Shown piece after piece: positions 16,505 through 24,650 of a DNA stretch of 64,000 nt. The position numbers and the translations under genes were made by a program. The stretch is from positions 1 to 64,000 of the forward strand of contig JBFWPT010000016.1 of NCBI GenBank assembly GCA_050249835.1, written 5' to 3'. Source of the DNA: Miltoncostaea sp050249835 (GTDB taxonomy: Bacteria; Actinomycetota; Thermoleophilia; Miltoncostaeales; Miltoncostaeaceae). How positions within the stretch are numbered: position 1 is the first letter of the stretch; every line of letters begins with the position of its first letter. A model generated the notes under the pieces. That model did no database searches. It saw only the letters and a list, made by a program, of their open reading frames with translations, and was not told where the DNA came from.

Positions 16505-16903
16505 CTACGGCGTGCTTCGCGTCCTGGACGGGGTCGGGTGCGCCTCGAACGAGGCGTTGTCGAGCAGGACGGCCGCAGCCTCGAACGGAGCAGCGAACTC
16601 GGGATCCCCCGAGAGGTCGCTCCGCGCTGAACGTAGGGTCGCCAGGGCCACCTGACGCCAGATGACCGCCCGTCCGGAAGCGTCGTCCCGCCGCCCGCTC
16701 TGGCGTCGAGAGAGGACGGCCCGCACATCGGCCTCTCGAAAGCGGCGCTGACCGCCGGGCGTCCGGGCGCACGGCAGGTCGCCGACCATTGTCAGCCGGC
16801 GCACCGTGTTCGCGGTCACCCCGAGGAGCCGCGCTGCGTCACTGGTCGTCAGGGCCGGCAGGACCGTGTCGTCGTCAGCCACCGAGACCTCCCTCCTCGT
16901 CAT
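16505..16903 (-). CDS. BldC/MerR-like helix-turn-helix regulator
   Basis: This 132-aa protein has a compact winged HTH at residues 17-68 (SDAARLLGVTANTVRRLTMV, then the wing phrase TPGGQRRFREADV) like BldC and excisionase-type MerR proteins. The C-terminal 60 residues are helical and unassigned. It is transcribed divergently from the tandem-HTH gene at 17048 across a 144-base shared region, so the two may regulate each other. Proteins of this class in integrated elements often decide between maintenance and excision. The exact role is inference. Confidence 0.75.
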   Translation of the reverse strand: MTRREVSVADDDTVLPALTTSDAARLLGVTANTVRRLTMVGDLPCARTPGGQRRFREADVRAVLSRRQSGRRDDASGRAVIWRQVALATLRSARSDLSGDPEFAAPFEAAAVLLDNASFEAHPTPSRTRSTP

Positions 16904-17047
16904 GCCGTGCTCCTCCGCAGACGATTGTGTGCGGAGCGCACCCGTAGACCTTCATAGTGAATGGAACAGGGTGCATGATAGAGCGTATGGATCCGGCTCA
17001 CCCCCAGGGTTCCCACAACCCGCTTTCCATGGGCGATCGTTCTGCCT
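16904..17047. promoter_or_regulatory. Divergent promoter region between two HTH regulator genes
   Basis: This 144-base spacer lies between starts at 16903 (-) and 17048 (+). A small palindrome, gtgcg-gag-cgcac, lies at about 16930-16942, and the centre of the region (catagtgaatggaac) is relatively AT-rich. Both features fit an operator/promoter switch for the element, but no binding site can be proven from one sequence. Confidence 0.4.
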
Positions 17048-17482
17048 GTGACGCAGCCCACGCAAGCCGTCCTCACGCTTCCCGAGGTCGCGGAGTGGCT
17101 CGGTGTGCACCCCAACACCATCCACCGGGCGGCACGCGCCGGACGGATCCCTGCGAGGCGCGTGGGCCGGGAGTGGCGGTTCCTGACCGACGCCGTCGCC
17201 ATCGGCTGGAGCCCGCGGCGACGCGGCACGCCCGAGGCCCCGATGACCACGGCGCCGGCTCCCCGTGTGCCGGCCGCCCCCCTCGAGCTGACCGCGCAGC
17301 AGGCCGCGGACTACCTGCGCGTCGGCCTCGAGACCGTCTACGTCGAGGTGAAGGCCGAGCGGCTTCCCGCCTGGAAGGAGGGCGGCGAGCTGCGGACCAC
17401 CGAGGGCGCGCTACGCGACTACCTCGCCTTCGACCCCGAAGCCGGCACCCGCTACGCCAAGCCGCGGGGGCGGCCAGACTGA
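17048..17482 (+). CDS. Tandem helix-turn-helix (excisionase-type) DNA-binding protein
   Basis: This 144-aa protein has two separate HTH_17 modules. One is at residues 9-57 (LPEVAEWLGVHPNTIHRAAR, wing VGREWRFLTD). The other is at about 79-130 (LTAQQAADYLRVGLETVYVE). A Pro/Ala linker joins them. Single-HTH excisionases are about 60-90 aa, so a two-in-one protein could bind two half-sites without dimerising. It heads a rightward series: IclR regulator (16 bases later), wall hydrolase, Xis-like gene and integrase. That arrangement points to a control role for element excision or transfer. Start GTG 17048. Confidence 0.75.
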   Translation: MTQPTQAVLTLPEVAEWLGVHPNTIHRAARAGRIPARRVGREWRFLTDAVAIGWSPRRRGTPEAPMTTAPAPRVPAAPLELTAQQAADYLRVGLETVYVEVKAERLPAWKEGGELRTTEGALRDYLAFDPEAGTRYAKPRGRPD

Positions 17483-17498
17483 ACCGGGTGGTGGCGCC

Positions 17499-18395
17499 GT
17501 GACGGCACCACCGGACAGGACAGTCCCGCCCGGGGACCGCATCCAGGCGGTGACCCGCGCCCTCGCGGTCCTGGACTGCCTCGAGGAGGAGGGGGAGCTC
17601 ACCCTCGCGGAGATCGGCGCCCGGATCGGGACCCAGGCGGCCAACGCCCACAAGCTCGTCCTCCACCTCCAGGAGGCGGGCCTCGTCGAGCTCAACCCGC
17701 TGACGCGCCGGTACCGGCTGTCCGTGGGGAGGCTCGCAGCGCTCGCCTCCGGCGCGCTGGCGAGTCGGAACCCATGGGAGGCCCTCCGGACCTCCGTCCC
17801 GTCACTCGCCGCATCAACCGGGCTACCTGGGCTGATCGCGGTCCTCGTCGGTGGACGCGTCGTCTACGTCGAGCAGTTCCGCGGCGCCGCGCGCGCGCTC
17901 GGCCGCGCCTTCCCCGCCCACGCCACGGCCCTCGGCAAGGCGATCCTCGCCGCCCTCCCCGCAGGCGACCGGGAACGTCTCCTCCCCGAGCTGGCCCTCG
18001 ACGCCTGGACACCGAAGACGATCACGAGCCGACCACGTCTGGAAGTCGAGCTGGCCCTCACGGCCGAGCGGGGGTGGGCGATCGAGGACGGAGAGCTCGA
18101 CCTGCCACGCCGCTCGATCGGCGCCCCCATCCGGGACCGGACTGGGACGGTGATCGCGGCCATCGGCATCGGAGGTGAGGCCTCGGCCATCCCCGACGAC
18201 CGCCTGGACGAACTCGGCGCAGCGGTCGTCGCCGAGGCCGCCCGGGTATCCACCGACCTCGGATCCTCTACCGACCGCCCAACCCCGACACGCCTCGACG
18301 TCGAGCTCCTCGGCGCTGTCGAGCCTCCCCCCGTTCTGCTCGATGTCGAGACCACCCCCGCGCCCAGCGGACTCACGACCGAGCCGCGGAAGTGA
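17499..18395 (+). CDS. IclR-family transcriptional regulator with C-terminal extension
   Basis: This 298-aa protein has an N-terminal winged HTH (residues 14-75, ALAVLDCLEEEGELTLAEIG then NAHKLVLHLQEAGLVEL) and an IclR effector domain (residues 80-255) with the family phrases HATALGKAILAALP and RSIGAPIRDRTGTVIAAIGI. About 40 extra Pro-rich residues extend the C-terminus (usual length 250-260). IclR proteins normally sense small catabolites, so one inside a conjugative element is uncommon. It may connect transfer to nutrient signals (inference). Its stop overlaps the next GTG (GTGA). Confidence 0.88.
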   Translation: MTAPPDRTVPPGDRIQAVTRALAVLDCLEEEGELTLAEIGARIGTQAANAHKLVLHLQEAGLVELNPLTRRYRLSVGRLAALASGALASRNPWEALRTSVPSLAASTGLPGLIAVLVGGRVVYVEQFRGAARALGRAFPAHATALGKAILAALPAGDRERLLPELALDAWTPKTITSRPRLEVELALTAERGWAIEDGELDLPRRSIGAPIRDRTGTVIAAIGIGGEASAIPDDRLDELGAAVVAEAARVSTDLGSSTDRPTPTRLDVELLGAVEPPPVLLDVETTPAPSGLTTEPRK

Positions 18396-19411
18396 ACCCG
18401 GCCGCGCCATCCGTCCCGATGGCGCGAATCGCTCTCGGAGCGCTCGTCTCGGTCGGCGGCCTCATCCTCGCCCTGCCGCTCCTCGCGCTCGTGGCGCTCG
18501 CCGCGGGGGGAGCCGGGCCGGCGCGGGCCGCGGCGTCGCCGGTCGATGCGGCGGCCCTTGATGAGTGGATGGCCGACGCCGTCCCGGGATCGCCGCTCAT
18601 CGGCCTGGGACGTGTGTTCGTGGCCGAAGGCCTCCGCAACGACATCGACCCCAGGGCCCTCGTCGCGATCGCGCGGAACGAATCCGCCCTCGGTACCGCC
18701 GGCTCCGGCGCTGACATCCACAACGCCTTCGGATGGGGGCCCGCCATTCCTTTCCCGTCCTGGGAGGCGAACATCGCCACCGTTGCCGAGGGACTCGCCA
18801 CCGGATACATCGCACAGGGACGCCGGACTCTCGCCGAGATCCAACCGGTGTGGGCACCAGTTGGCGCATCGAACGACCCCGGTGACCTGAACTCCAACTG
18901 GCTCACCGGCGTGTCCGAGGCCTACGAGGAGCTCGGAGGCGACGCCGACCTCCCGATCACGATCAGCGCCCAGACCGTCGCGGCGGGGGCGGGAGCGACG
19001 ATCGGCGCGGCCGGCCTCGCGACCCCGACCGGGGGCATCGGCACCCTCGGTGGCGGCCCCGGCGAGGGCACGCACTCGTACACGGCCGATCCCGACAACT
19101 GGCAGTCCGATCGCGCCGTCGACATCAACCTCCCCGTCGGGTCGCCGCTCTACGCCATCGACGCGGGCGTCATCGTGCGGATCGGGGGCGACCCCAGCGA
19201 CTTCTCCGGACGGTTCGGCGGCGCTCAGCTGACGGTCATCTCGTCGGACGACGAGTACTACTACGCCCACCTCTCCGGTCTCGTGGTCCGAGAAGGCCAG
19301 CGGGTGGCGCTTGGCCAGCTCATCGGCTACTCCGGCTCGGCCAACGGCGCAGCCCATCTCCACCTCGGCGTCATGCGACACGACCCGATTGCCGTCGCCG
19401 GTGTCCGATGA
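18392..19411 (+). CDS. Lysozyme-like plus M23 peptidase wall hydrolase of the transfer system
   Basis: This 339-aa exported protein has an N-terminal TM/signal segment (residues 12-45), a glucosaminidase/lysozyme-like domain (about 55-175; IDPRALVAIARNESALGTAG) and an M23 (LytM) domain (about 220-335). In the M23 domain YAHLSGL and HLHLGVM provide two of the metal-binding sites. The first motif reads SDRAVDINLPVGSP, so the usual ligand His of HxxxD appears as Asp. The peptidase may therefore be weak or need another metal. It acts like VirB1, opening peptidoglycan for the channel. Translationally coupled to the IclR gene. Confidence 0.83.
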   Translation: MNPAAPSVPMARIALGALVSVGGLILALPLLALVALAAGGAGPARAAASPVDAAALDEWMADAVPGSPLIGLGRVFVAEGLRNDIDPRALVAIARNESALGTAGSGADIHNAFGWGPAIPFPSWEANIATVAEGLATGYIAQGRRTLAEIQPVWAPVGASNDPGDLNSNWLTGVSEAYEELGGDADLPITISAQTVAAGAGATIGAAGLATPTGGIGTLGGGPGEGTHSYTADPDNWQSDRAVDINLPVGSPLYAIDAGVIVRIGGDPSDFSGRFGGAQLTVISSDDEYYYAHLSGLVVREGQRVALGQLIGYSGSANGAAHLHLGVMRHDPIAVAGVR

Positions 19412-19468
19412 CCGGAGTCCACCCGGCGCTCGATCGACCAAGGCTCCCTTCGCTGTTGTGGGGCGACG

Positions 19469-19759
19469 GTGGCTAGCCGGCCTCTCCCAGAGCTGCTCGG
19501 CGTCGAACAAGTCATGAGCCGGTACGGCCTCCGGGACCGGCGCGTGGCCCGGCGCGTGATGGATGAAGCGGGGGCGTTCATGGTCGGGCGCCGCCTGGTC
19601 GTGCGGCTCGACGACCTGGACGCCTACGAGCGCCGCCTGCGAACGGCGCGCCAGGGGGGCGATTCCGCCCCACCCCAAGCCTCTGGTCACAGGAGACGTC
19701 CGCGCCTGTCCATCGAGATACGGCCGGGCTGGTGGCGTGAGGCCGGGGGCGAAGGATGA
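19469..19759 (+). CDS. xis: Excisionase-like DNA-binding protein
   Basis: This 96-aa protein has an HTH segment (VEQVMSRYGLRDRRVARRVM, residues 13-32) followed by a strand-rich wing (AFMVGRRLVVRLDDLDAYE) and a basic tail. The order, size and ATGA-type overlap with the integrase start at 19756 match the xis-int pair of actinobacterial integrative elements. It would bend attachment-site DNA and direct the integrase to excise. The symbol rests on position and HTH form rather than on strong motif identity. Confidence 0.68.
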   Translation: MASRPLPELLGVEQVMSRYGLRDRRVARRVMDEAGAFMVGRRLVVRLDDLDAYERRLRTARQGGDSAPPQASGHRRRPRLSIEIRPGWWREAGGEG

Positions 19760-20970
19760 GTGAGCGGAAAGGCTGGAGGGAACGGGTCGAGCCCGGCGTC
19801 CACCGTGCCCATCGCCTCGCCTGTCCGTCATCCGCGGACCGGCGGCCACGCCGCCGTTGCCGCTGCCCGTACGAGATCAAAGTGCCGGGTCCCAAGATCG
19901 GTACGACGCGCACGGCCACGTTCCACGGCTCGCTCGCTGAGGCTCGTGCCGAGCGGCGTCGCCTCCTCGCTGCCGGCCGCCCCGCACCTCCCCGTGAGGC
20001 GGCTGTCATCACCCTCAACGACCTTGCCGCTCGGGTCTTCCAGGCGCGGTCGGTCACGTGGGCCGCCAACACCCTGAGGAACCGCGAGGACGACTACGTC
20101 CGGCGACTCGCCCCAGCCATCGGGGAGTTCGTCCTCAGTGACCTCGATCGGCGGCGCGTCGAGGAATGGCTCGCGTCCCTCATCGGGTCCGGAGCGTCGC
20201 GGCGGATGATCGTCCAGACCGTTGCCACCTTGAGAGTCATCCTCGCGACCGGAGTCGAGTGGGGCCTCATCGACGGCAATCCCGCTCGAGGTCTCCGGCT
20301 CCCGCGGCCGGATCACAGCGTGCCGAGCCCGGCCCACCGGGTCATCAGCCGTGTCGAGCTCGACCGGTTGGTCGCCGCAGCGGGCACCCTTCGCACCGAG
20401 GCGCTCCTGCGCCTCGTCGGAGAGACCGGTTTGCGCCGCGCTGAGGTCGCTGGTCTCCGTTGGGACGACATCGACCTCGAGGCACGCCGGCTTCGGGTAC
20501 GTCGTCAGATCGTCCACGAGCGGTTGTCGTCGGGAGGCCACCGGAAGGTCGTCACGAGTCCGAAGTCGGGCCGGGAGCGGCGAGTCGCGCTCACGCCGAG
20601 GCTGGTGGACTTGCTCTCACGCTGGAAGGAGTCCGCTGCCGACCCGGGCCCCCGGCCGGACGCGTACGTCTGGCCGGGGCAGGACGGTGGCCCGATGCAT
20701 GACCGGTCACTGGCCCGAGCCCTTGAACGCGCGTGTGTGCGGTCGGGACTGGTGGACGATCGGGGGAAGCCTCGGCTGTCGCCCCATCGCCTTCGGCACT
20801 CAGCCGCGTCGATCATGCTCCGGGAGCGCGTCCCGATCACCGTCGTTGCCGCTCAGCTGGGTCATGCAGACCCGGCCATCACTGCGCGGATCTATGCGCA
20901 CCTGGTTGAGGACCGGGACCTCGACATGGCGGCGGATGCGTTCGGTGAAGGCGCAGCGTCCACGGGGTAA
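19756..20970 (+). CDS. int: Tyrosine-recombinase integrase
   Basis: This 404-aa site-specific recombinase inserts and excises the element. After a basic arm-binding part (residues 1-90) comes a SAM-like core-binding domain (about 92-180), then the catalytic domain. The catalytic residues are visible: Arg in ETGLRRAEVAGLRWDDID, HxxR in HRLRHSAAS, His in QLGHADPAI and the nucleophile Tyr in ITARIYAHL. Length is typical for actinobacterial ICE and phage integrases. It is the last gene of the control/integration operon and is followed directly by the perfect palindrome at 20,991. Confidence 0.95.
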   Translation: MSERKGWRERVEPGVHRAHRLACPSSADRRPRRRCRCPYEIKVPGPKIGTTRTATFHGSLAEARAERRRLLAAGRPAPPREAAVITLNDLAARVFQARSVTWAANTLRNREDDYVRRLAPAIGEFVLSDLDRRRVEEWLASLIGSGASRRMIVQTVATLRVILATGVEWGLIDGNPARGLRLPRPDHSVPSPAHRVISRVELDRLVAAAGTLRTEALLRLVGETGLRRAEVAGLRWDDIDLEARRLRVRRQIVHERLSSGGHRKVVTSPKSGRERRVALTPRLVDLLSRWKESAADPGPRPDAYVWPGQDGGPMHDRSLARALERACVRSGLVDDRGKPRLSPHRLRHSAASIMLRERVPITVVAAQLGHADPAITARIYAHLVEDRDLDMAADAFGEGAASTG

Positions 20971-20990
20971 GCGCATGTCGGAAGCCCGTC

Positions 20991-21022
20991 CGCACCACTC
21001 CGTGCGCGCACGGAGTGGTGCG
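20991..21022. terminator. Perfect 32-bp palindrome downstream of integrase
   Basis: Left arm cgcaccactccgtgcg (20,991-21,006) is followed with no spacer by its exact reverse complement cgcacggagtggtgcg (21,007-21,022). It lies 20 bases after the integrase stop. It may be an intrinsic terminator without a U-tract, as is common in high-GC genomes, or a recombination or protein-binding site at the element end. No second copy was seen in the window. Confidence 0.6.
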
Positions 21023-21329
21023 ATTCCTCGGGGTGATCCTCAGCGCGATGGTGATCATCGCGGTCTCGGAGGCGAGCGACGCCGGCGTTGCGTCGATGGT
21101 CGCCGAGGACGAGTCGGTCGGCCGCCATCGCTGTGGCCTGAAGGACGACCGGCTCTACCTCCTCGGCGGCGAACACGTGGCCGTCGTCCGCGTCCCATCA
21201 GACGAAGCCGACCGCGACGAGACGATGCGCGACGTCCTGGACACCGCGCATCTGGTTCAGCGCCGGGGAAGGGTGGGGGTCCTGCGGTCGTCGGTCAGAG
21301 GTAGCGGGGGACGACCTTCCGAGTCGTGA
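21015..21329 (+). CDS. Hypothetical protein at element boundary (possible truncated gene)
   Basis: This 104-aa open frame starts with a hydrophobic segment (VILSAMVIIAVSEAS) and has ordinary-looking composition up to residue 85 (GLKDDRLYLLGGEHVAVVRV). Start sites at GTG 21015 or 21033 both lack a ribosome site, and the first lies in the palindrome arm. Its last 35 bases overlap the 3' end of the leftward gene at 21295. It could be the remaining 3' part of a chromosomal gene cut by the element. No family recognised. Confidence 0.35.
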   Translation: MVRFLGVILSAMVIIAVSEASDAGVASMVAEDESVGRHRCGLKDDRLYLLGGEHVAVVRVPSDEADRDETMRDVLDTAHLVQRRGRVGVLRSSVRGSGGRPSES

Positions 21330-22245
21330 CCCAACGGCGTCCTCGCCCCTCGAACGTCCACCTTCCAGGGGTGATGTTGGTGCCCGTGAGCCGGATGTCG
21401 ACACGGGCCGACAATGTGCGGCCGCACGCCCAGGTGAGGGCTTTCGCCACCGATGTTGTGCCCTTGTAGTCAGTGTAATCCCGCAAACGGGGCCGCAGAG
21501 TCTTCGGCCGGGAGCCCGCCCTGCGGCGGTAAGTCACCACCACAGCCGAATCGAGGATCCGTCCGGGGGAGATGATCGAGAAGGTCTCGATCGAGCAGCG
21601 GGGATCGGGTCTCGGCGTGTCCTTCTCGATGCGCACGCGCGGGCCGGCTCCCTTTGCTGGCACCGTGAGGATCGCCTCGCCGGTGTTGTCGTCGGGGAAG
21701 GGGTCGGCGAGTTCGCTGGTGAAGCCGAGCCGCAGCGTCGCGGTCGCGGCCGTGTAGCCGGGGGAGACGGTGAACCGGACGTACGCGCCGGGGATCTCGG
21801 TCGGCACGCCGAACGGGCGGACGGCGCAGGTTCCACTGCTGCCGCTGAGCGGGCAGTTGGCGAGCTCGCCGAACTGGTCCTTGACGCGGACGCTCTTGAG
21901 CTCGATCCCCGGCGTCGCTTCGACCGTCAGGACCGGCTGCTGTGGAAGTGGCTCCCAGTGGAGGTGTTCGAGAAGGAACAGGACCTCGGTGTCCTGGTAG
22001 CCGCAGGCAGCCGCCGGCGTGTCCTCCGGGATGACCCACAGACCCGACGTCGGGTACGGCGGCTTCGGATTGACGTAGTGCACGTACTTGTCGGTCCAGC
22101 AGGTGTTGCCGCCGGTGACGCTGAGGCCGTGGGTTGAGGCGCCGTGCGCTGCCGCAGGGACGAGCGCAGCCATCGTCGCGACCGCCAGGATGGTGGGGCA
22201 CCAACGGGGCCTCCGGAACGACCAGCCGTGAACGACGCGCACCAT
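21295..22245 (-). CDS. Secreted beta-rich hypothetical protein
   Basis: This 316-aa protein starts at ATG 22245 behind AGGAGGCG, an excellent ribosome site. A signal peptide (residues 1-36, cleavage after AAHGA) leads to a beta-rich body with several Cys (NTCWTDKYVHY, CGYQDTEVLF, NCPLSGSSGTC) likely to form disulfides. The C-terminal 90 residues resemble Ig-like repeats found at the ends of neighbouring exported proteins (WTFEGRGRRWVTTRKVVPRYL-type ending). The same frame continues upstream without Met support. No enzyme motif. Confidence 0.75.
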   Translation of the reverse strand: MVRVVHGWSFRRPRWCPTILAVATMAALVPAAAHGASTHGLSVTGGNTCWTDKYVHYVNPKPPYPTSGLWVIPEDTPAAACGYQDTEVLFLLEHLHWEPLPQQPVLTVEATPGIELKSVRVKDQFGELANCPLSGSSGTCAVRPFGVPTEIPGAYVRFTVSPGYTAATATLRLGFTSELADPFPDDNTGEAILTVPAKGAGPRVRIEKDTPRPDPRCSIETFSIISPGRILDSAVVVTYRRRAGSRPKTLRPRLRDYTDYKGTTSVAKALTWACGRTLSARVDIRLTGTNITPGRWTFEGRGRRWVTTRKVVPRYL

Positions 22246-22537
22246 CGCCTCCTGGTGTGGACTCCAGACTGGTCCGCGACGAAGACTGATCTGCGCGCCG
22301 CGCCGCGTGATCCTAACCTGCCGAGCGGCGAGGGGCGGACGGGGACGTCCGGCTGCGGTGCGCCGCAGACAGCGTCCTCTCGTGCGGCGACCGGCAGCGC
22401 AGGCGGGCTGGTCCGCGGAGATCCCAGTAGGCCGTCGTGGGAGACCTGTACCGACGTTCAGTGGTTGTGACGGCTCCGGTCCGTAAAGGATTCCCGGACC
22501 GATCCCGGACCGGCCGTTCGTGCCAGGAGACCCGCGT

Positions 22538-23644
22538 TTGCGTCGCACCCCCCGCGTCCTCGCTTGCTTCGCTGCTGTCGCCGCATGCGCGACCGTGCCG
22601 TCCGTCGCGCTCGGCGCCAACAGCATCTCGGTGAGCGGCCCGGCGCAGGTCGCCGAGGGGGTCGCCTGGCCTTTCACCGTCAACCTCGACGACGACGTCG
22701 GCGGTGTGCGGGTGGTGCTGCGCCACCGGGACGCGACGGTCGGACCGTGCGGTCCGGCCCCCGTCGTCGATCCGTTGCTCGAGTCGGATCTCGTCGGTGA
22801 CCGTTTCGACACGACCGCCGGCCCGCGCAGCTACGCGGACACGCGGGAGTCCTTCATCGGGCCTCCCGGGCCGCGCTTGGTCTGCGGCTACGCGCTCGAC
22901 ATCGGCAGCGGCCAGGTGCTGGCGCGCTCTAGCCCCCAGGTCTTCGTCGCCTCCGTCAAGGGGACGCTGGCGATCAACGCGCCCGCTTCCGTGCCCGCCC
23001 CGGCGTCCGGGCTCGCGGCCTTCCCGATGACCATCACCGGCACCTTGGAGCCGGGGGTGACCCGCTACCTGACCGCCACGGTCCGACCCGACGACGGCGC
23101 CCCCTGCGGGGTTCACCCCGCCAGCCAGTTCGTCCGGCTGGACGTGTTCGGCGTCGCCGGCGCCTTCAGCACCACCACGTCCGTCACGACCGCCAGCCGC
23201 GGCCGCCAGCTGGTCTGCGTCTGGCTGGGATGGCCGACCGGCCAGATGGGCCCTGACGGGCAGGGGGCCCCATTTGACGCCTACCCGGTGGCGCTCACCC
23301 AGATGGTGGTGGACGTCCAGGCGCCAGCCCCGGCGCAGCCGCCGTCAGCCGCGCCGCGCCCGCGGACGGCTCCCGCGAAGGTGCTGGGGGTGGTCGTGAA
23401 GGGACGCACTGTGGTGGCGCGCTACCGGGTGTCGTCGGCGGGGCGTCTCACGGTGCGGCTGACCGGCGGCGGCGTGAACCGGGTGATCGCCCGCCGCAGC
23501 ACCAAGCGAGCGACCACGGTCAGCGTCCGGTTCACCCGCCCGAAGACAGTGAAGGCCGGCCGCTACCGCATCCAGGCGGTGTTCACCCGCCCCGCCCCCT
23601 GGGTCCCGTCGCCGCCAGCGCTGCGCACCGTGCGGCTGCGCTGA
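22538..23644 (+). CDS. Secreted hypothetical protein with C-terminal Ig-like repeat
   Basis: This 368-aa protein starts at TTG 22538 eight bases after AGGAG (GTG 22520 is in frame but lies before the ribosome site). The signal peptide ends near SVALGA. The body has two related beta modules (residues 27-120 and about 140-245). After a Pro/Ala linker comes a basic Ig-like domain (VVKGRTVVARYRVSSAGRLT, ending PPALRTVRLR) of the kind often used by exported Thermoleophilia proteins. The gene is divergent from 21295-22245 across 290 bases. Function unknown; probably cell-surface. Confidence 0.75.
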   Translation: MRRTPRVLACFAAVAACATVPSVALGANSISVSGPAQVAEGVAWPFTVNLDDDVGGVRVVLRHRDATVGPCGPAPVVDPLLESDLVGDRFDTTAGPRSYADTRESFIGPPGPRLVCGYALDIGSGQVLARSSPQVFVASVKGTLAINAPASVPAPASGLAAFPMTITGTLEPGVTRYLTATVRPDDGAPCGVHPASQFVRLDVFGVAGAFSTTTSVTTASRGRQLVCVWLGWPTGQMGPDGQGAPFDAYPVALTQMVVDVQAPAPAQPPSAAPRPRTAPAKVLGVVVKGRTVVARYRVSSAGRLTVRLTGGGVNRVIARRSTKRATTVSVRFTRPKTVKAGRYRIQAVFTRPAPWVPSPPALRTVRLR

Positions 23645-23709
23645 CCGGTACCCGCCACACGCCTACTCGCACAGAGACTCGCAACCGTTCCACGTCAGTG
23701 AGGTAACCG

Positions 23710-24084
23710 ATGGCCCCTGAACCGCCCCCGCCCCCGCCCCCGCCGCCCCCGTCCGCACCCCAGCAGGTCGTCTACGTCGAGAAGTCCGGCAACGGCCTGG
23801 CGGTGGCCGCCCTCGTCCTCGGGATCGTCGGCACCGTCATGGGGCTGATCCCGATCCTGTTCTGGATCGCCCTGCCCTGCGGCATCGTCGGTGTCTGCCT
23901 CGGCATCCCGGCGATCCGCGCCGCCGCCGAGCGTGGCCGCAAGGGGATGGCGTGGGCCGGCACGATCCTCAGCGTGATCGCGATCGCCCTCGGGGTCGCC
24001 GGGGTCGCGATCGTCAACGACGCGTTCTCGGACGTCGACAAGGAGCTGGAGCGGATCCAGCAGGAGCTGGATGAGCCCCGCTAG
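23710..24084 (+). CDS. DUF4190-type membrane protein
   Basis: This 124-aa protein opens with a run of 10 prolines within PEPPPPPPPPPPSAP. Two TM helices follow (residues 29-50 and 82-102) joined by the DUF4190 loop pattern GIPAIRAAAERGRKGMAWAG. It ends in an acidic helix (DVDKELERIQQELDEPR). DUF4190 proteins are small actinobacterial membrane proteins without known activity, often near secreted or signalling genes. GAGG seven bases before the ATG supports the start. Confidence 0.83.
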   Translation: MAPEPPPPPPPPPPSAPQQVVYVEKSGNGLAVAALVLGIVGTVMGLIPILFWIALPCGIVGVCLGIPAIRAAAERGRKGMAWAGTILSVIAIALGVAGVAIVNDAFSDVDKELERIQQELDEPR

Positions 24085-24175
24085 GTGCGGACGAACGGTG
24101 GTCGGATCCGTCCGTCGGATCCGCCAGGCCCCGTCGGATCGCCCATCCGGCGATCTGCGAGCGAGGTGGGGGTGC

Positions 24176-24571
24176 GTGAGAGCGGCACGCAAGTTGATCG
24201 CGGGTGCGACGTGTGGCCTTGCCGCTATCGCGGTGGCCGTTCCTGCGTCGGCGGCGGCCGCTCCGGCGCCGCGGATCACGCTGATCTACGGCGGGCTCCA
24301 GGTCTCCGGCATCGAACTGCTCGCCTCCTTCACGTACTGCGACGGGAGCGCGCGCCCGGCGCGCTTCCGCCACCTGGTCCGCGCGTACGACCGCGACGAC
24401 AGGCTGATCGGCCGCCGCGTCACCGCACGGCTGAACCGAAACTCCCGGTGCACCAGCATCACGGCTCTGTCGGTCCCCACCGGCAACTCGGTCGCCCGGT
24501 CCTTCAGCGTGAAGGTGACGAACCTGAAGACCGGGCGTGCGACGACGCGGCGCACCACCTCGATCCTCTAG
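24176..24571 (+). CDS. Small secreted hypothetical protein
   Basis: This 131-aa protein uses GTG 24176 (gaggtggggg upstream). The signal peptide covers residues 1-29 (KLIAGATCGLAAIAVAVPASA). The mature beta-rich part has a Cys pair (TYCDGSARP and RCTSITAL). A possible weak hairpin (ggctcc-tc-aggagcc) follows the stop. The next gene in the same direction begins 80 bases later. No family recognised. Confidence 0.68.
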   Translation: MRAARKLIAGATCGLAAIAVAVPASAAAAPAPRITLIYGGLQVSGIELLASFTYCDGSARPARFRHLVRAYDRDDRLIGRRVTARLNRNSRCTSITALSVPTGNSVARSFSVKVTNLKTGRATTRRTTSIL

Positions 24572-24650
24572 GGCTCCTCAGGAGCCGACGCCACGTTCAA
24601 GGGCCGCCTCCCGCCGGCGGCGGACGGAACAACCTCCGAGGAGGATCCAC

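Larger units (their letters stand above)
175..21022. mobile_element. Integrative and conjugative element (left end not seen)
   Basis: The span holds a full set of element functions: MobF relaxase (175), VirD4 coupling ATPase (5990), VirB4 ATPase (8034), SCO6880-like and VirB6-like channel proteins, a lysozyme-like/M23 wall hydrolase (18392), an excisionase-like protein (19469) and a tyrosine integrase (19756). Integrases normally sit at one end of such elements, so the right end is probably just past 20,970, near the palindrome at 20,991-21,022. I found no matching direct repeat inside the window, so the left attachment site is not located and could lie upstream of base 1. No replication protein was recognised. 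Confidence 0.75.

Noticed and set aside
17864..19849. 661-aa open frame on the minus strand across the IclR, hydrolase and integrase genes
   Set aside because: The plus strand encodes three recognisable proteins here. The minus frame has no domain pattern and is a by-product of codon bias.
133..20970. Long open frames on the opposite strand of the transfer and relaxase genes
   Set aside because: They are Arg/Pro/Gly-rich shadows caused by high GC, without ribosome sites, signal peptides or family motifs.
23710..23760. Proline codon run as a microsatellite artefact
   Set aside because: It is in frame in a well-supported DUF4190 protein, and Pro-rich N-termini are normal for that family.
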